Assembly (NCBI GenBank): GCA_016763915.1
Contig: JAESSX010000238.1
Location: 1 to 5,274, forward strand
Source of the DNA: Rhodospirillales bacterium
GTDB taxonomy: Bacteria > Pseudomonadota > Alphaproteobacteria > Rhodospirillales_A > Casp-alpha2
DNA length: 5,274 bases
Direction of reading: 5' to 3'
Shown here: positions 1-5,274 of the stretch, piece after piece
Layout: each line of letters begins with the position of its first letter
Position numbering within the stretch: position 1 is the first letter of the stretch
The notes under the pieces: model-generated
Told to the model about the DNA's origin: nothing
Database searches by the model: none
Seen by the model: only the letters and a program-made list of their open reading frames with translations
Position numbers and translations under genes: made by a program

Positions 1-1234
1 CAGCGGCGCCAAGAACGCGGCCCTGCCGCTGATGGCGGCCTCGTTGCTGACCTCGGAAACGCTCAAGCTTTCCAACATGCCGCATCTGGCCGATATCTCG
101 ACCATGGCCGGGTTGCTGGCCGAACTGGGCGTCGAAATCTCCAGGGATGACGACGCGCCGCGTGCCGGCAATGGGGGACGCGTGTTCGGGCTGACGTCGG
201 GGGAGCGGATCGAGACCACGGCCCCTTATGATCTGGTGCGCAAGATGCGCGCTTCGGTCCTGGTGCTCGGGCCGTTGCTGGCGCGGGCCGGGCGGGCGCG
301 GGTGTCGTTGCCCGGCGGCTGCGCCATCGGCACCCGGCCGGTGGATTTGCACCTCAAGGCGCTGGAGCAACTGGGCGCCGAGATCGAACTGAACGAAGGC
401 TACATCGAGGCCCGCGCCGAAAAGGGCCTTATCGGCGCGCGCGTGGTGTTCCCGATGGTCACCGTCGGCGGCACCGAAAATCTTCTGATGGCGGCGACGC
501 TGGCGAAAGGGGAAACGGTGCTGTCCAACGCCGCGCGCGAACCGGAAGTCGCCGATCTGGCCCATTGCCTGATCGCCATGGGCGCCAAAATCGATGGCAT
601 CGGCACCGATACGCTGACCATCCAGGGGGTCGACGCGCTCGGCGGCGCGGACTATTGCGTCGTCCCCGACCGCATCGAGACCTGCACCTACGCCGTCGCC
701 GCGGCGATCACCGGCGGCGAATTGACGCTGCAGGGCGCGCGCGCCGGCCTGTCGGAAGCGGTGTTCGAGATTCTGGTCAGCGCCGGGGTGGAGATCACGG
801 AAACCGAAGCCGGCATCCACGTCGCGCGCACCAACGGACCGATCCGCGGCGCCGACATGATGACCGAACCGTACCCGGGATTTCCGACCGATATGCAGGC
901 CCAGATCATGACCCTGATGGCGCTGTCCGAGGGGGCGTCGATGATTACCGAGACGATTTTCGAAAACCGCTTCATGCACGTGCCGGAACTGTGCCGCATG
1001 GGGGCGGACATCAACGTGCATGGGGCGTCGGCCATCGTGCGCGGCGTCGATCGCCTGTCCGGGGCCCAGGTCATGGCGACGGACCTGCGGGCCTCGGTTT
1101 CGCTGGTGCTGGCGGGTCTGGCGGCCGAGGGCGAGACGGTCATCAACCGCGTGTACCACCTGGATCGGGGCTACGAACGGCTGGAAGAGAAACTGAGCGC
1201 GTGCGGCGCCGATATCCGCCGCCTGGCCGATTGA
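1..1234 (+). CDS. murA: UDP-N-acetylglucosamine 1-carboxyvinyltransferase (MurA), 5'-truncated
   Basis: Cytoplasmic enzyme that transfers the enolpyruvyl group of PEP to UDP-GlcNAc, the first committed step of peptidoglycan synthesis. The reading frame is open from base 2, upstream of the first ATG at 32, and those first ten codons read [10 protein letters not shown], the conserved MurA N-terminal motif with the Lys/Asn pair (K22/N23 in E. coli). That ATG is therefore an internal Met, and only about 20 residues are missing before the window. 410 residues are visible. The PEP-loop cysteine lies in [10 protein letters not shown] (Cys codon 320-322), so the protein should be of the fosfomycin-sensitive Cys type. 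The catalytic Asp lies in FPTDMQAQ (codon 890-892) and the C-terminal Arg in DRGYER (codon 1166-1168). An insertion of about ten residues relative to E. coli lies in the charged, Gly-rich stretch before APYDLV. The family call is very secure. The protein ends intact at TGA. Confidence 0.98.
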   Translation, partial: SGAKNAALPLMAASLLTSETLKLSNMPHLADISTMAGLLAELGVEISRDDDAPRAGNGGRVFGLTSGERIETTAPYDLVRKMRASVLVLGPLLARAGRARVSLPGGCAIGTRPVDLHLKALEQLGAEIELNEGYIEARAEKGLIGARVVFPMVTVGGTENLLMAATLAKGETVLSNAAREPEVADLAHCLIAMGAKIDGIGTDTLTIQGVDALGGADYCVVPDRIETCTYAVAAAITGGELTLQGARAGLSEAVFEILVSAGVEITETEAGIHVARTNGPIRGADMMTEPYPGFPTDMQAQIMTLMALSEGASMITETIFENRFMHVPELCRMGADINVHGASAIVRGVDRLSGAQVMATDLRASVSLVLAGLAAEGETVINRVYHLDRGYERLEEKLSACGADIRRLAD

Positions 1235-1242
1235 AAGTCCGA

Positions 1243-1267
1243 TTGAACGCCTTTCACTGGCTAAATC
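1243..1267 (+). promoter_or_regulatory. Candidate housekeeping promoter for the hisG-hisD unit
   Basis: In the murA-hisG gap, bases 1260-1267 read GCTAAATC. This is a full match to the Caulobacter housekeeping -10 consensus GCTANAWC as I recall it. Ten bases upstream, 1243-1249 read TTGAACG, which matches 5 of 7 positions of the partner -35 element TTGACGS, and the spacing falls in the 10-14 range expected for that promoter class. Transcription would start near 1270-1275, giving an untranslated leader of about 70 bases that contains the hairpin at 1292-1320. The match is from sequence only; an E. coli-like TATAAT/TTGACA pair is not present at standard spacing. Confidence 0.5.
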
Positions 1268-1291
1268 GCTGAAAAACCTCTATTAATGCGG

Positions 1292-1320
1292 CGATTCCGG
1301 CCTTTTTTAGCCGGAAATCG
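1292..1320 (+). promoter_or_regulatory. Hairpin in the hisG leader
   Basis: Bases 1292-1301 (CGATTCCGGC) pair with 1310-1320 (GCCGGAAATCG) to give about ten base pairs with a single bulged A on the 3' arm. The 8-base loop, 1302-1309, is T-rich. The structure ends ten bases before the hisG Shine-Dalgarno. It is not followed by a run of T, so a classical Rho-independent terminator is unlikely. It could mark the processed murA mRNA 3' end, act as a leader stability element, or affect hisG translation. No leader peptide rich in His codons is visible, so classical his attenuation is not supported. Confidence 0.5.
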
Positions 1321-1330
1321 TGTTTCAACG

Positions 1331-1336
1331 AAGGAG
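1331..1336 (+). promoter_or_regulatory. Shine-Dalgarno of hisG
   Basis: AAGGAG lies six bases before the ATG at 1343, a near-ideal ribosome binding site. It fixes the hisG start there rather than at the in-frame ATG at 1286, which would add 19 residues encoded through the hairpin region and has no comparable site. Confidence 0.8.
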
Positions 1337-1342
1337 TCCGCC

Positions 1343-2014
1343 ATGTTGCGGGTCAACGAAAAGCTGGTTCTGGCGCTGCCCAAGGGGCGCATCCTCGAAG
1401 AGGTGATGCCCGTGGTGCGCCAGGCCGGGATCGAGCCCGAAGCCGCTTTCGACGACAAGAACGACCGCCGGCTGCGGTTTTCCACCAACCTGCCCGAACT
1501 CGACATCATCCGGGTGCGCAGCTTCGACGTCGCCACCTTCGTCGCCTTCGGCGCGGCCCACCTGGGCGTGAGCGGCAACGACGTGCTGATGGAATTCGAT
1601 TACCCGGAAATCTATGCCCCGGTGGACTTAGGCATCGGCCGCTGCCGGCTGGTCATCGCCGAACCCGAAGACATGGTTGATAACGACGACCCCGCCTCCT
1701 GGAGCAGCCTGCGCGTCGCCACCAAATACCCGCGCCTGACGCAGAGCCACTTCGCCCGGCGCGGCGTGCAGGCCGACTGCATCAAGCTCAACGGAGCGAT
1801 GGAACTGGCCCCGCAACTGGGACTGTGCCGGCGCATCGTCGATCTGGTATCGACGGGCGATACGCTCAAGGCCAACGGCCTGGTCGAAGTCGAACAAATC
1901 GCCACCATCACCTCGCGCCTGGCGGTCAACCGGGCCGCCTGGAAAACCCGTCCGGACGAAATCGGGCACTGGATCGGAAAATTCCGCGAGGCGCTCAATG
2001 GCGACGCGGCTTAA
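1343..2014 (+). CDS. hisG: ATP phosphoribosyltransferase, short-form catalytic subunit (HisG)
   Basis: Catalyses the first step of histidine synthesis, joining ATP and PRPP to make phosphoribosyl-ATP in the cytoplasm. The product is 223 residues, against about 300 for the long form, and stops after the two periplasmic-binding-like catalytic lobes, so it has no C-terminal ACT-like regulatory domain. Family knowledge says short HisG works as a hetero-octamer with the HisZ regulatory subunit; no hisZ lies in this window. Visible motifs are LALPKGR (residues 10-16), GVSGND (75-80), and the PRPP-binding loop starting at Asp167 and reading [14 protein letters not shown]. The start at 1343 is chosen for its AAGGAG site and because [16 protein letters not shown] fits the family start. 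The end overlaps hisD by 17 bases. Feedback inhibition by histidine would be expected through HisZ, which is inferred. Confidence 0.96.
   Translation: MLRVNEKLVLALPKGRILEEVMPVVRQAGIEPEAAFDDKNDRRLRFSTNLPELDIIRVRSFDVATFVAFGAAHLGVSGNDVLMEFDYPEIYAPVDLGIGRCRLVIAEPEDMVDNDDPASWSSLRVATKYPRLTQSHFARRGVQADCIKLNGAMELAPQLGLCRRIVDLVSTGDTLKANGLVEVEQIATITSRLAVNRAAWKTRPDEIGHWIGKFREALNGDAA
1988..1991 (+). promoter_or_regulatory. Shine-Dalgarno of hisD inside the hisG coding end
   Basis: GAGG lies six bases before the hisD ATG at 1998, within the last codons of hisG. It supports the overlapping start and suggests translational coupling between the two his genes. It is a short match, so taken alone it is weak evidence. 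Confidence 0.55.
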
Positions 2015-3317
2015 TGCCCTGGACCCGGGCTTCGAGGACGCCTTTCAGCGGCTTCTGGAAGCCAAGCGGGAAACCGGCGCGGATGTGAACGACACGGTGC
2101 GCGCCATCCTGTCCGATGTGCGCAATCGCGGCGACGCGGCGGTTATCGACTATACCTCGAAATTCGACGGCTTCGAACTGACGCCCGAATCCATGGCCTT
2201 CAGCGCCGATGAGATCGCCGGCGCCCGGCAACAATGTTCGCCGGACGTGCTCGACGCCCTGGAAACGGCGGCGGCGCGGATCACCGATTACCACCGGCGC
2301 CAAATACCCGAAAACCTGGATTATACCGATGATGCGGGCGTGCGGCTGGGATACCGCTGGACTCCCGTGCAGGCTGTCGGGTTGTACGTGCCGGGGGGCA
2401 CGGCGGCCTATCCGTCGTCAGTGCTGATGAACGCATTGCCGGCCAAAATCGCCGGGGTCGAGCGTTTGGCCATGGTGGTGCCGACGCCCGGGGGAGAGAT
2501 CAATCCGCTGGTGCTGGCCGCCGCCGCCATTGCCGGGGTCGATGAAATCTACCGCATCGGCGGCGCGCAAGCCGTCGGCGCGCTGGCCTATGGCACCGAA
2601 ACCGTCGCCGGCGTGGACAAAATCGTCGGCCCCGGCAATGCCTATGTGGCGGCCGCCAAGCGCCAGGTGTTCGGCGCCGTCGGCATCGACATGGTGGCCG
2701 GCCCGTCGGAAATCCTGGTGCTGGCCGACGCGGCCAACGATCCGGCCTGGATCGCCGCCGACCTGATGAGCCAGGCCGAACACGACACCAGCGCCCAGGC
2801 GATCCTGATCACCGACGACGCCGGTTTCGCCGACGCCGTCCTTGAAGCCGTCGAAGATTGCCTGAAAACCCTGGCCCGCGCGGAAACGGCGGCGGCCAGT
2901 TGGCGGGACTTCGGCGCCGTGATCGTCGTCGATGACCTGGCCGATGCGGTCCCACTGATCGACCGGATGGCGCCCGAACACCTGGAAATCGCAACGGAGG
3001 ACCCCGACGCCCTGGCGGCCAAGGTCCGCAACGCCGGGGCCATTTTCCTCGGGCGCTATACGCCGGAAGCCCTGGGGGATTACGTCGCCGGTCCAAACCA
3101 TGTGCTGCCGACGGCGCGCTCGGCGCGGTTTTCCTCAGGCCTGGGCGTTCTGGATTTCGTCAAACGCACTTCGATCATCGGCTGTGACGCCGACGCCCTG
3201 AAAAAAATCGGCCCCGTCGCCGTTTCCCTGGCAACGGCCGAGGGACTGGATGCGCATGGGCTGTCGGTGACGGTCCGCCTCAACCAGCTAAGGGAAAATT
3301 CGTCCGGTAACAGTTGA
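1998..3317 (+). CDS. hisD: Histidinol dehydrogenase (HisD)
   Basis: Zinc and NAD-dependent enzyme that oxidises L-histidinol through histidinal to L-histidine, the last two reactions of the pathway. The product is 439 residues, close to the usual 430-440. Numbering follows E. coli almost exactly. The zinc ligands are Gln259 and His262 (SQAEHD), Asp361 (GDYVAGPNH) and His420 ([13 protein letters not shown]). The catalytic pair Glu327-His328 lies in MAPEHLEI, and the substrate-binding His368 in the GPNH segment. The signature stretch with [23 protein letters not shown] and VGPGNAYV is intact. The start at 1998 keeps the family N-terminus MATRLNALD; the next in-frame start would remove it, so the 17-base overlap with hisG looks real. 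The UPF0262 gene begins 18 bases downstream, probably on the same transcript. Confidence 0.98.
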   Translation: MATRLNALDPGFEDAFQRLLEAKRETGADVNDTVRAILSDVRNRGDAAVIDYTSKFDGFELTPESMAFSADEIAGARQQCSPDVLDALETAAARITDYHRRQIPENLDYTDDAGVRLGYRWTPVQAVGLYVPGGTAAYPSSVLMNALPAKIAGVERLAMVVPTPGGEINPLVLAAAAIAGVDEIYRIGGAQAVGALAYGTETVAGVDKIVGPGNAYVAAAKRQVFGAVGIDMVAGPSEILVLADAANDPAWIAADLMSQAEHDTSAQAILITDDAGFADAVLEAVEDCLKTLARAETAAASWRDFGAVIVVDDLADAVPLIDRMAPEHLEIATEDPDALAAKVRNAGAIFLGRYTPEALGDYVAGPNHVLPTARSARFSSGLGVLDFVKRTSIIGCDADALKKIGPVAVSLATAEGLDAHGLSVTVRLNQLRENSSGNS

Positions 3318-3335
3318 AGGGCCTGGAGAGCAACC

Positions 3336-3809
3336 GTGTCCAGCAAACAGTACATCGCCAGTATCCATCTGGATGAAAAAAGCGTCGTTCGCCGGGCTCC
3401 GCACGTGGAACACGAACGCAAGGTGGCCGTTTACGACCTGCTGGAAGAAAACCATTTCAAACCGGATTGCGGATGTGAAGGACCCTATGACCTGCATCTG
3501 AGCATCGAGGAAAACCGGCTGGTTTTCGACATTCACCTGGAAACCGGGGAATCGGTCCATCGGTTCACCCTGCCGCTGAACTCATTCCGGCGCATCGTCA
3601 AAGATTACTTCATGATCTGCGAAAGCTATTTCGAGGCGATCAAGACGGCGCCGCCGTCGCGCATCGAGGCCCTGGACATGGGCCGCCGGGGTCTGCACAA
3701 CGAGGGCTCCGACATCCTGCGCGACCGGCTGGCCGGAAAGGTCGAGATCGACAAGCCCACGGCGCGGCGCCTGTTTACGCTGATCTGCGTCCTTCATATC
3801 AAGGCGTAA
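3336..3809 (+). CDS. UPF0262 family protein, function unknown
   Basis: 157-residue conserved protein of unknown function; I recognise the family from the conserved block RIVKDYFMIC (residues 86-95) and DMGRRGLHNEG (114-124), with the C-terminal RRLFTLICVLH. It reads as soluble: no signal peptide or membrane segment is visible, and charged residues are frequent. The start is GTG, preceded by GGAG at 3325-3328 with seven bases between, and it gives the usual family length. An ATG-led alternative near the family N-terminus was not seen. A Cys-Gly-Cys sequence occurs at residues 45-47, just before GPYDLHL. The gene sits 18 bases after hisD and 14 before the phosphatase-like gene, so co-transcription is likely. 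As far as I know the family is confined to Alphaproteobacteria and commonly keeps this neighbourhood, which argues for a housekeeping rather than accessory role. Any specific function would be a guess. Confidence 0.9.
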   Translation: MSSKQYIASIHLDEKSVVRRAPHVEHERKVAVYDLLEENHFKPDCGCEGPYDLHLSIEENRLVFDIHLETGESVHRFTLPLNSFRRIVKDYFMICESYFEAIKTAPPSRIEALDMGRRGLHNEGSDILRDRLAGKVEIDKPTARRLFTLICVLHIKA

Positions 3810-3823
3810 GGACTGAATTGGCA

Positions 3824-4270
3824 ATGTCCGATTTTCCCTCCGCCGTGTTGTTCGCCTGCAACATGAATTCCATCCGTTCGCCGATGGCCGAAGGATTGCT
3901 GAAATTCCTGCACGGGGACCGCATCTTCATCGATTCCGTCGGCGTGCGCCCGGGCGAAGTCAACGGATTCAGCATCACCGTGATGGATGAAATCGGCATC
4001 GATATCTCCAGGCATAACGCCAAGTCGTTCGACGATCTGAAGGATTCCTATTTTGATCTGGTCATCCCGCTGTCACCGGAAGCCCAGCACAAGGCCATGG
4101 AAATGACCCGGGTGATGGCCTGCGAGGTGGATTTCTGGAACACCTTCGATCCGTCCCTGATCGAGTCGGAAGACCGGGAAATTCTTCTGGACGCCTATCG
4201 CAAGGTGCGCGATCAGCTGATGGAACGCATCAAGGACCGCTTTCCGCTGGTTCGGATTTCTGATACATGA
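3824..4270 (+). CDS. Low-molecular-weight phosphatase (LMW-PTP/ArsC fold) family protein
   Basis: 148-residue cytoplasmic protein with the P-loop signature C-x5-R-S near its N-terminus: Cys12 to Ser19 reads CNMNSIRS, followed by PMAEG. A likely general-acid Asp109 follows in NTFDPSL. This is the layout of low-molecular-weight tyrosine phosphatases and thioredoxin-coupled arsenate reductases. Only two cysteines exist, Cys12 and Cys100, so the three-Cys relay of thioredoxin-dependent ArsC is incomplete, and the DPYY substrate motif of classical phosphatases is replaced by DPSL. Arsenate reduction is therefore not well supported, although such genes are often named that way. The start chosen is ATG 3824. 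An in-frame TTG at 3818 (two more residues) has better spacing from AAGGA at 3808-3812 and is a real alternative. The gene follows UPF0262 by 14 bases. No arsenic-resistance gene is nearby. Confidence 0.87.
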   Translation: MSDFPSAVLFACNMNSIRSPMAEGLLKFLHGDRIFIDSVGVRPGEVNGFSITVMDEIGIDISRHNAKSFDDLKDSYFDLVIPLSPEAQHKAMEMTRVMACEVDFWNTFDPSLIESEDREILLDAYRKVRDQLMERIKDRFPLVRISDT

Positions 4271-4290
4271 ATGGGGAATAACGGATTACC

Positions 4291-4322
4291 ACTTGACCTA
4301 GGCCCTTCGGCAAGTTTTCTAT
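4291..4322 (+). promoter_or_regulatory. Possible infA promoter overlapping a weak hairpin
   Basis: The 83-base gap before infA holds TTGACC at 4293-4298, a good -35 element, and TTCTAT at 4317-4322 as a poor -10 (3 of 6), with 18 bases between. The same bases can fold: ACTTG (4291-4295) and CC (4297-4298) can pair with GG (4309-4310) and CAAGT (4311-4315), with A4296 bulged, and TTTTCT follows from 4315. That is the outline of a weak Rho-independent terminator for the upstream unit. The sequence alone does not tell whether the element starts infA transcription, ends the upstream transcript, or does both. The rest of the gap shows no coding potential. Confidence 0.35.
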
Positions 4323-4344
4323 GAGCCGCCTTTGAGTGGATTTT

Positions 4345-4349
4345 GAGGA
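4345..4349 (+). promoter_or_regulatory. Shine-Dalgarno of infA
   Basis: GAGGA lies four bases before ATG 4354, with an all-T spacer. It places the start at MAKEEVLEL, the universal IF-1 N-terminus, and excludes the in-frame GTG at 4336, which would run through this site. Confidence 0.7.
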
Positions 4350-4353
4350 TTTT

Positions 4354-4572
4354 ATGGCGAAAGAAGAAGTATTAGAGCTAACCGGCACGGTCACCGAATT
4401 GCTGCCCAACGCGATGTTTCGGGTGGTTTTGGATAACGACCATGAGATTCTTGCCCACACCGCGGGCAAGATGCGCAAGCACCGCATCCGGGTGCTGGCC
4501 GGGGATCGGGTCAATGTTGAAATGACCCCCTACGATCTGACCAAGGGCCGGATCACTTTCCGATTCAAATAG
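4354..4572 (+). CDS. infA: Translation initiation factor IF-1
   Basis: Small essential factor that binds the 30S A site and assists IF-2 and IF-3 in forming the initiation complex. The product is 72 residues, exactly the E. coli length, and consists of one S1-type OB fold. Family residues visible are MAKEE at the start, [15 protein letters not shown] (10-24), [10 protein letters not shown] (38-47), [13 protein letters not shown] (50-62) and the C-terminal KGRITFRFK, with many Lys and Arg for rRNA contact. The gene opens with low-GC codons (GTA TTA GAG CTA at codons 6-9), unlike its GC-rich neighbours, which may keep the start region unstructured. It probably has its own promoter in the upstream gap and shares a transcript with maf, which starts 11 bases after the TAG stop. 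Confidence 0.98.
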   Translation: MAKEEVLELTGTVTELLPNAMFRVVLDNDHEILAHTAGKMRKHRIRVLAGDRVNVEMTPYDLTKGRITFRFK

Positions 4573-4583
4573 TCGGTGCCGCC

Positions 4584-5162
4584 GTGAGCGCGCGTTTTAT
4601 TCTTGCCTCGGCGTCGCCCAGGCGACTTGATCTGCTGTCGCAGATCGGCGCCGTTCCGCACAGGGTTGTGGCCGCCGACATCGACGAGGCCGCCGGCGTG
4701 CGCGAATTGCCGGTCGATCTGGCGAAGCGGCTGGCCGAGGCCAAGGCCGGGCACATCGCCGGACAATTTCCCGCCGACTGGGTGCTGGCGGCCGACACGG
4801 TGGTCGCCTGCGGGCGCCGAATCTTAAGCAAACCCGCCGACGAGGCCGAAGCGCGGGTATTTCTGAAATTGCTGTCGGGCCGCCGCCACCGGGTCCACGG
4901 CGGCATTTGCATGGTCGCCCCCGATGGCCGCCGGAGCCGCCGTCTGGTGACCACGGCGGTGGTCTTCAAACGTCTGGCGAAAGAGGAAATCGACGCCTAC
5001 ATCGACGGCGGCGAATGGCGGGGCAAGGCCGGGGGCTATGCCATCCAGGGCGCGGCGGCGGCGTTCGTGCCGAAAATCATCGGCTCATATTCCAACGTGG
5101 TCGGTCTGGCGCTGGCGGAAACGGCGGCGCTGTTGCGGGGCGCCGGCTTCAAGACAGGTTGA
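4584..5162 (+). CDS. maf: Maf-family nucleoside triphosphate pyrophosphatase
   Basis: Cytoplasmic Maf/Ham1-fold enzyme that hydrolyses nucleoside triphosphates, including modified ones, to monophosphate and pyrophosphate; Maf proteins have also been tied to septum inhibition. The product is 192 residues, the normal length. Visible motifs are the N-terminal SASPRR (residues 9-14), the catalytic Asp71-Thr72 in LAADTVV, Lys83 in LSKP, SGRRHRV (98-104), and Lys148 in KAGGYAIQG followed by GSYSNVVGL. The KAGGYAIQG and GSY..VVGL.L.ET segments resemble the YhdE branch (dTTP/UTP pyrophosphatase) more than the YceF branch (m7GTP), so that activity is inferred. After SGRRHRV the protein has HGG where YhdE has a Met-Thr-Ala type sequence. 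The start is GTG, with only a weak GGTG ribosome site at 4575-4578, so translation may be coupled to infA. Confidence 0.95.
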   Translation: MSARFILASASPRRLDLLSQIGAVPHRVVAADIDEAAGVRELPVDLAKRLAEAKAGHIAGQFPADWVLAADTVVACGRRILSKPADEAEARVFLKLLSGRRHRVHGGICMVAPDGRRSRRLVTTAVVFKRLAKEEIDAYIDGGEWRGKAGGYAIQGAAAAFVPKIIGSYSNVVGLALAETAALLRGAGFKTG

Positions 5163-5168
5163 ACAGCC

Positions 5169-5274
5169 ATGCCCGTCGATCAGATTCTGATCAGCACATC
5201 CCCGGGGGAGACCCGCACGGCGTTGCTGTCCGATGGCCGCCTGGTCGAAATCTTCATTGACCGGGCGGGCGGGG
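5169..5274 (+). CDS. rng: Ribonuclease E/G family protein, N-terminal fragment
   Basis: Only the first 35 codons lie in the window, and the frame stays open to its end. The start MPVDQILISTSPGETRTALL and the following DGRLVEIFIDR match the N-terminus of RNase G/RNase E proteins, where the (S/P)xETR segment and the following strand lead into the S1 domain. These enzymes cleave single-stranded RNA in rRNA maturation and mRNA decay. The ATG lies six bases after the maf stop, with no clear Shine-Dalgarno, which suggests coupled translation from the maf transcript. The maf-then-RNase G order is common in Proteobacteria and supports the call. RNase G is preferred over RNase E from this context and the N-terminus; the catalytic domain is outside the window. 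Confidence 0.85.
   Translation, partial: MPVDQILISTSPGETRTALLSDGRLVEIFIDRAGG

Noticed and set aside
565..1272. Long open frame of 235 codons overlapping murA in another frame
   Set aside because: The translation is dominated by Arg, Gly and Pro with no family resemblance, as expected for a GC-rich shadow of the real murA frame.
1293..1297. GATTC (GANTC, CcrM-type methylation site) in the hisG leader hairpin
   Set aside because: GANTC sites also occur repeatedly inside the coding regions of this window, so one in the leader is not a distinctive signal.
1292..1320. Rho-independent terminator for murA
   Set aside because: The T run is in the loop, not after the 3' arm, so the standard arrangement is absent; kept only as a leader hairpin.
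1286..1342. Extended N-terminus for HisG from the ATG at 1286
   Set aside because: It would translate the hairpin region, lacks a good ribosome site and adds a non-family leader; AAGGAG at 1331-1336 points to 1343.
2418..3101. Antisense open frame of 227 codons opposite hisD
   Set aside because: It lies wholly within hisD, whose frame holds all catalytic residues. The antisense product is Gly/His/Asp-rich low-complexity sequence with no ribosome site seen.
4336..4353. IF-1 start at GTG 4336
   Set aside because: It would add six residues through the GAGGA site. IF-1 proteins begin with MAKE, matching ATG 4354.
4907..5260. Open frame of 117 codons spanning the maf end and RNase G start
   Set aside because: It is out of frame with both recognised genes, is Arg/Gly-rich and shows no family motifs.

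Overview
The window is a gene-dense stretch of an alphaproteobacterial chromosome, read entirely on the + strand. The order is murA (5'-truncated) - hisG - hisD - UPF0262 gene - low-molecular-weight phosphatase-like gene - infA - maf - ribonuclease E/G gene (3'-truncated). The DNA is visibly GC-rich, with mostly G or C at third codon positions. Three things suggest Alphaproteobacteria, probably near the Rhodospirillales: a UPF0262 protein (a family I know only from that class), a short-form HisG, and the gene order itself, which I recall as a common syntenic block there. The order-level placement is inference. No mobile element, tRNA, rRNA, CRISPR array or tandem repeat was seen.

Layout. Positions 1-1234 hold the end of murA (peptidoglycan precursor synthesis). 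A 108-base gap (1235-1342) follows, with a candidate promoter, a hairpin and a strong Shine-Dalgarno for hisG. hisG (1343-2014) and hisD (1998-3317) overlap by 17 bases and catalyse the first and the last steps of histidine synthesis. The UPF0262 gene (3336-3809) and the phosphatase-like gene (3824-4270) follow with gaps of 18 and 14 bases, so the four genes probably form one transcription unit. A second control gap of 83 bases (4271-4353) carries a possible promoter overlapping a weak hairpin. infA (4354-4572), maf (4584-5162) and the RNase E/G gene (from 5169) then follow with gaps of 11 and 6 bases.

How the genes work together. The block mixes cell-wall synthesis, histidine synthesis, translation initiation, nucleotide-pool cleaning or septum control (Maf), and RNA processing. 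Each pair is housekeeping. The least understood part is the middle: UPF0262 and the phosphatase-like protein are tightly linked, lie between well-known genes, and have no firmly assigned role.

Overall this looks like an ordinary core-genome region. I did not find a convincing new system. The most useful leads are the uncharacterised middle pair and the two leader regions. No stretch longer than 300 bases lacks a gene.
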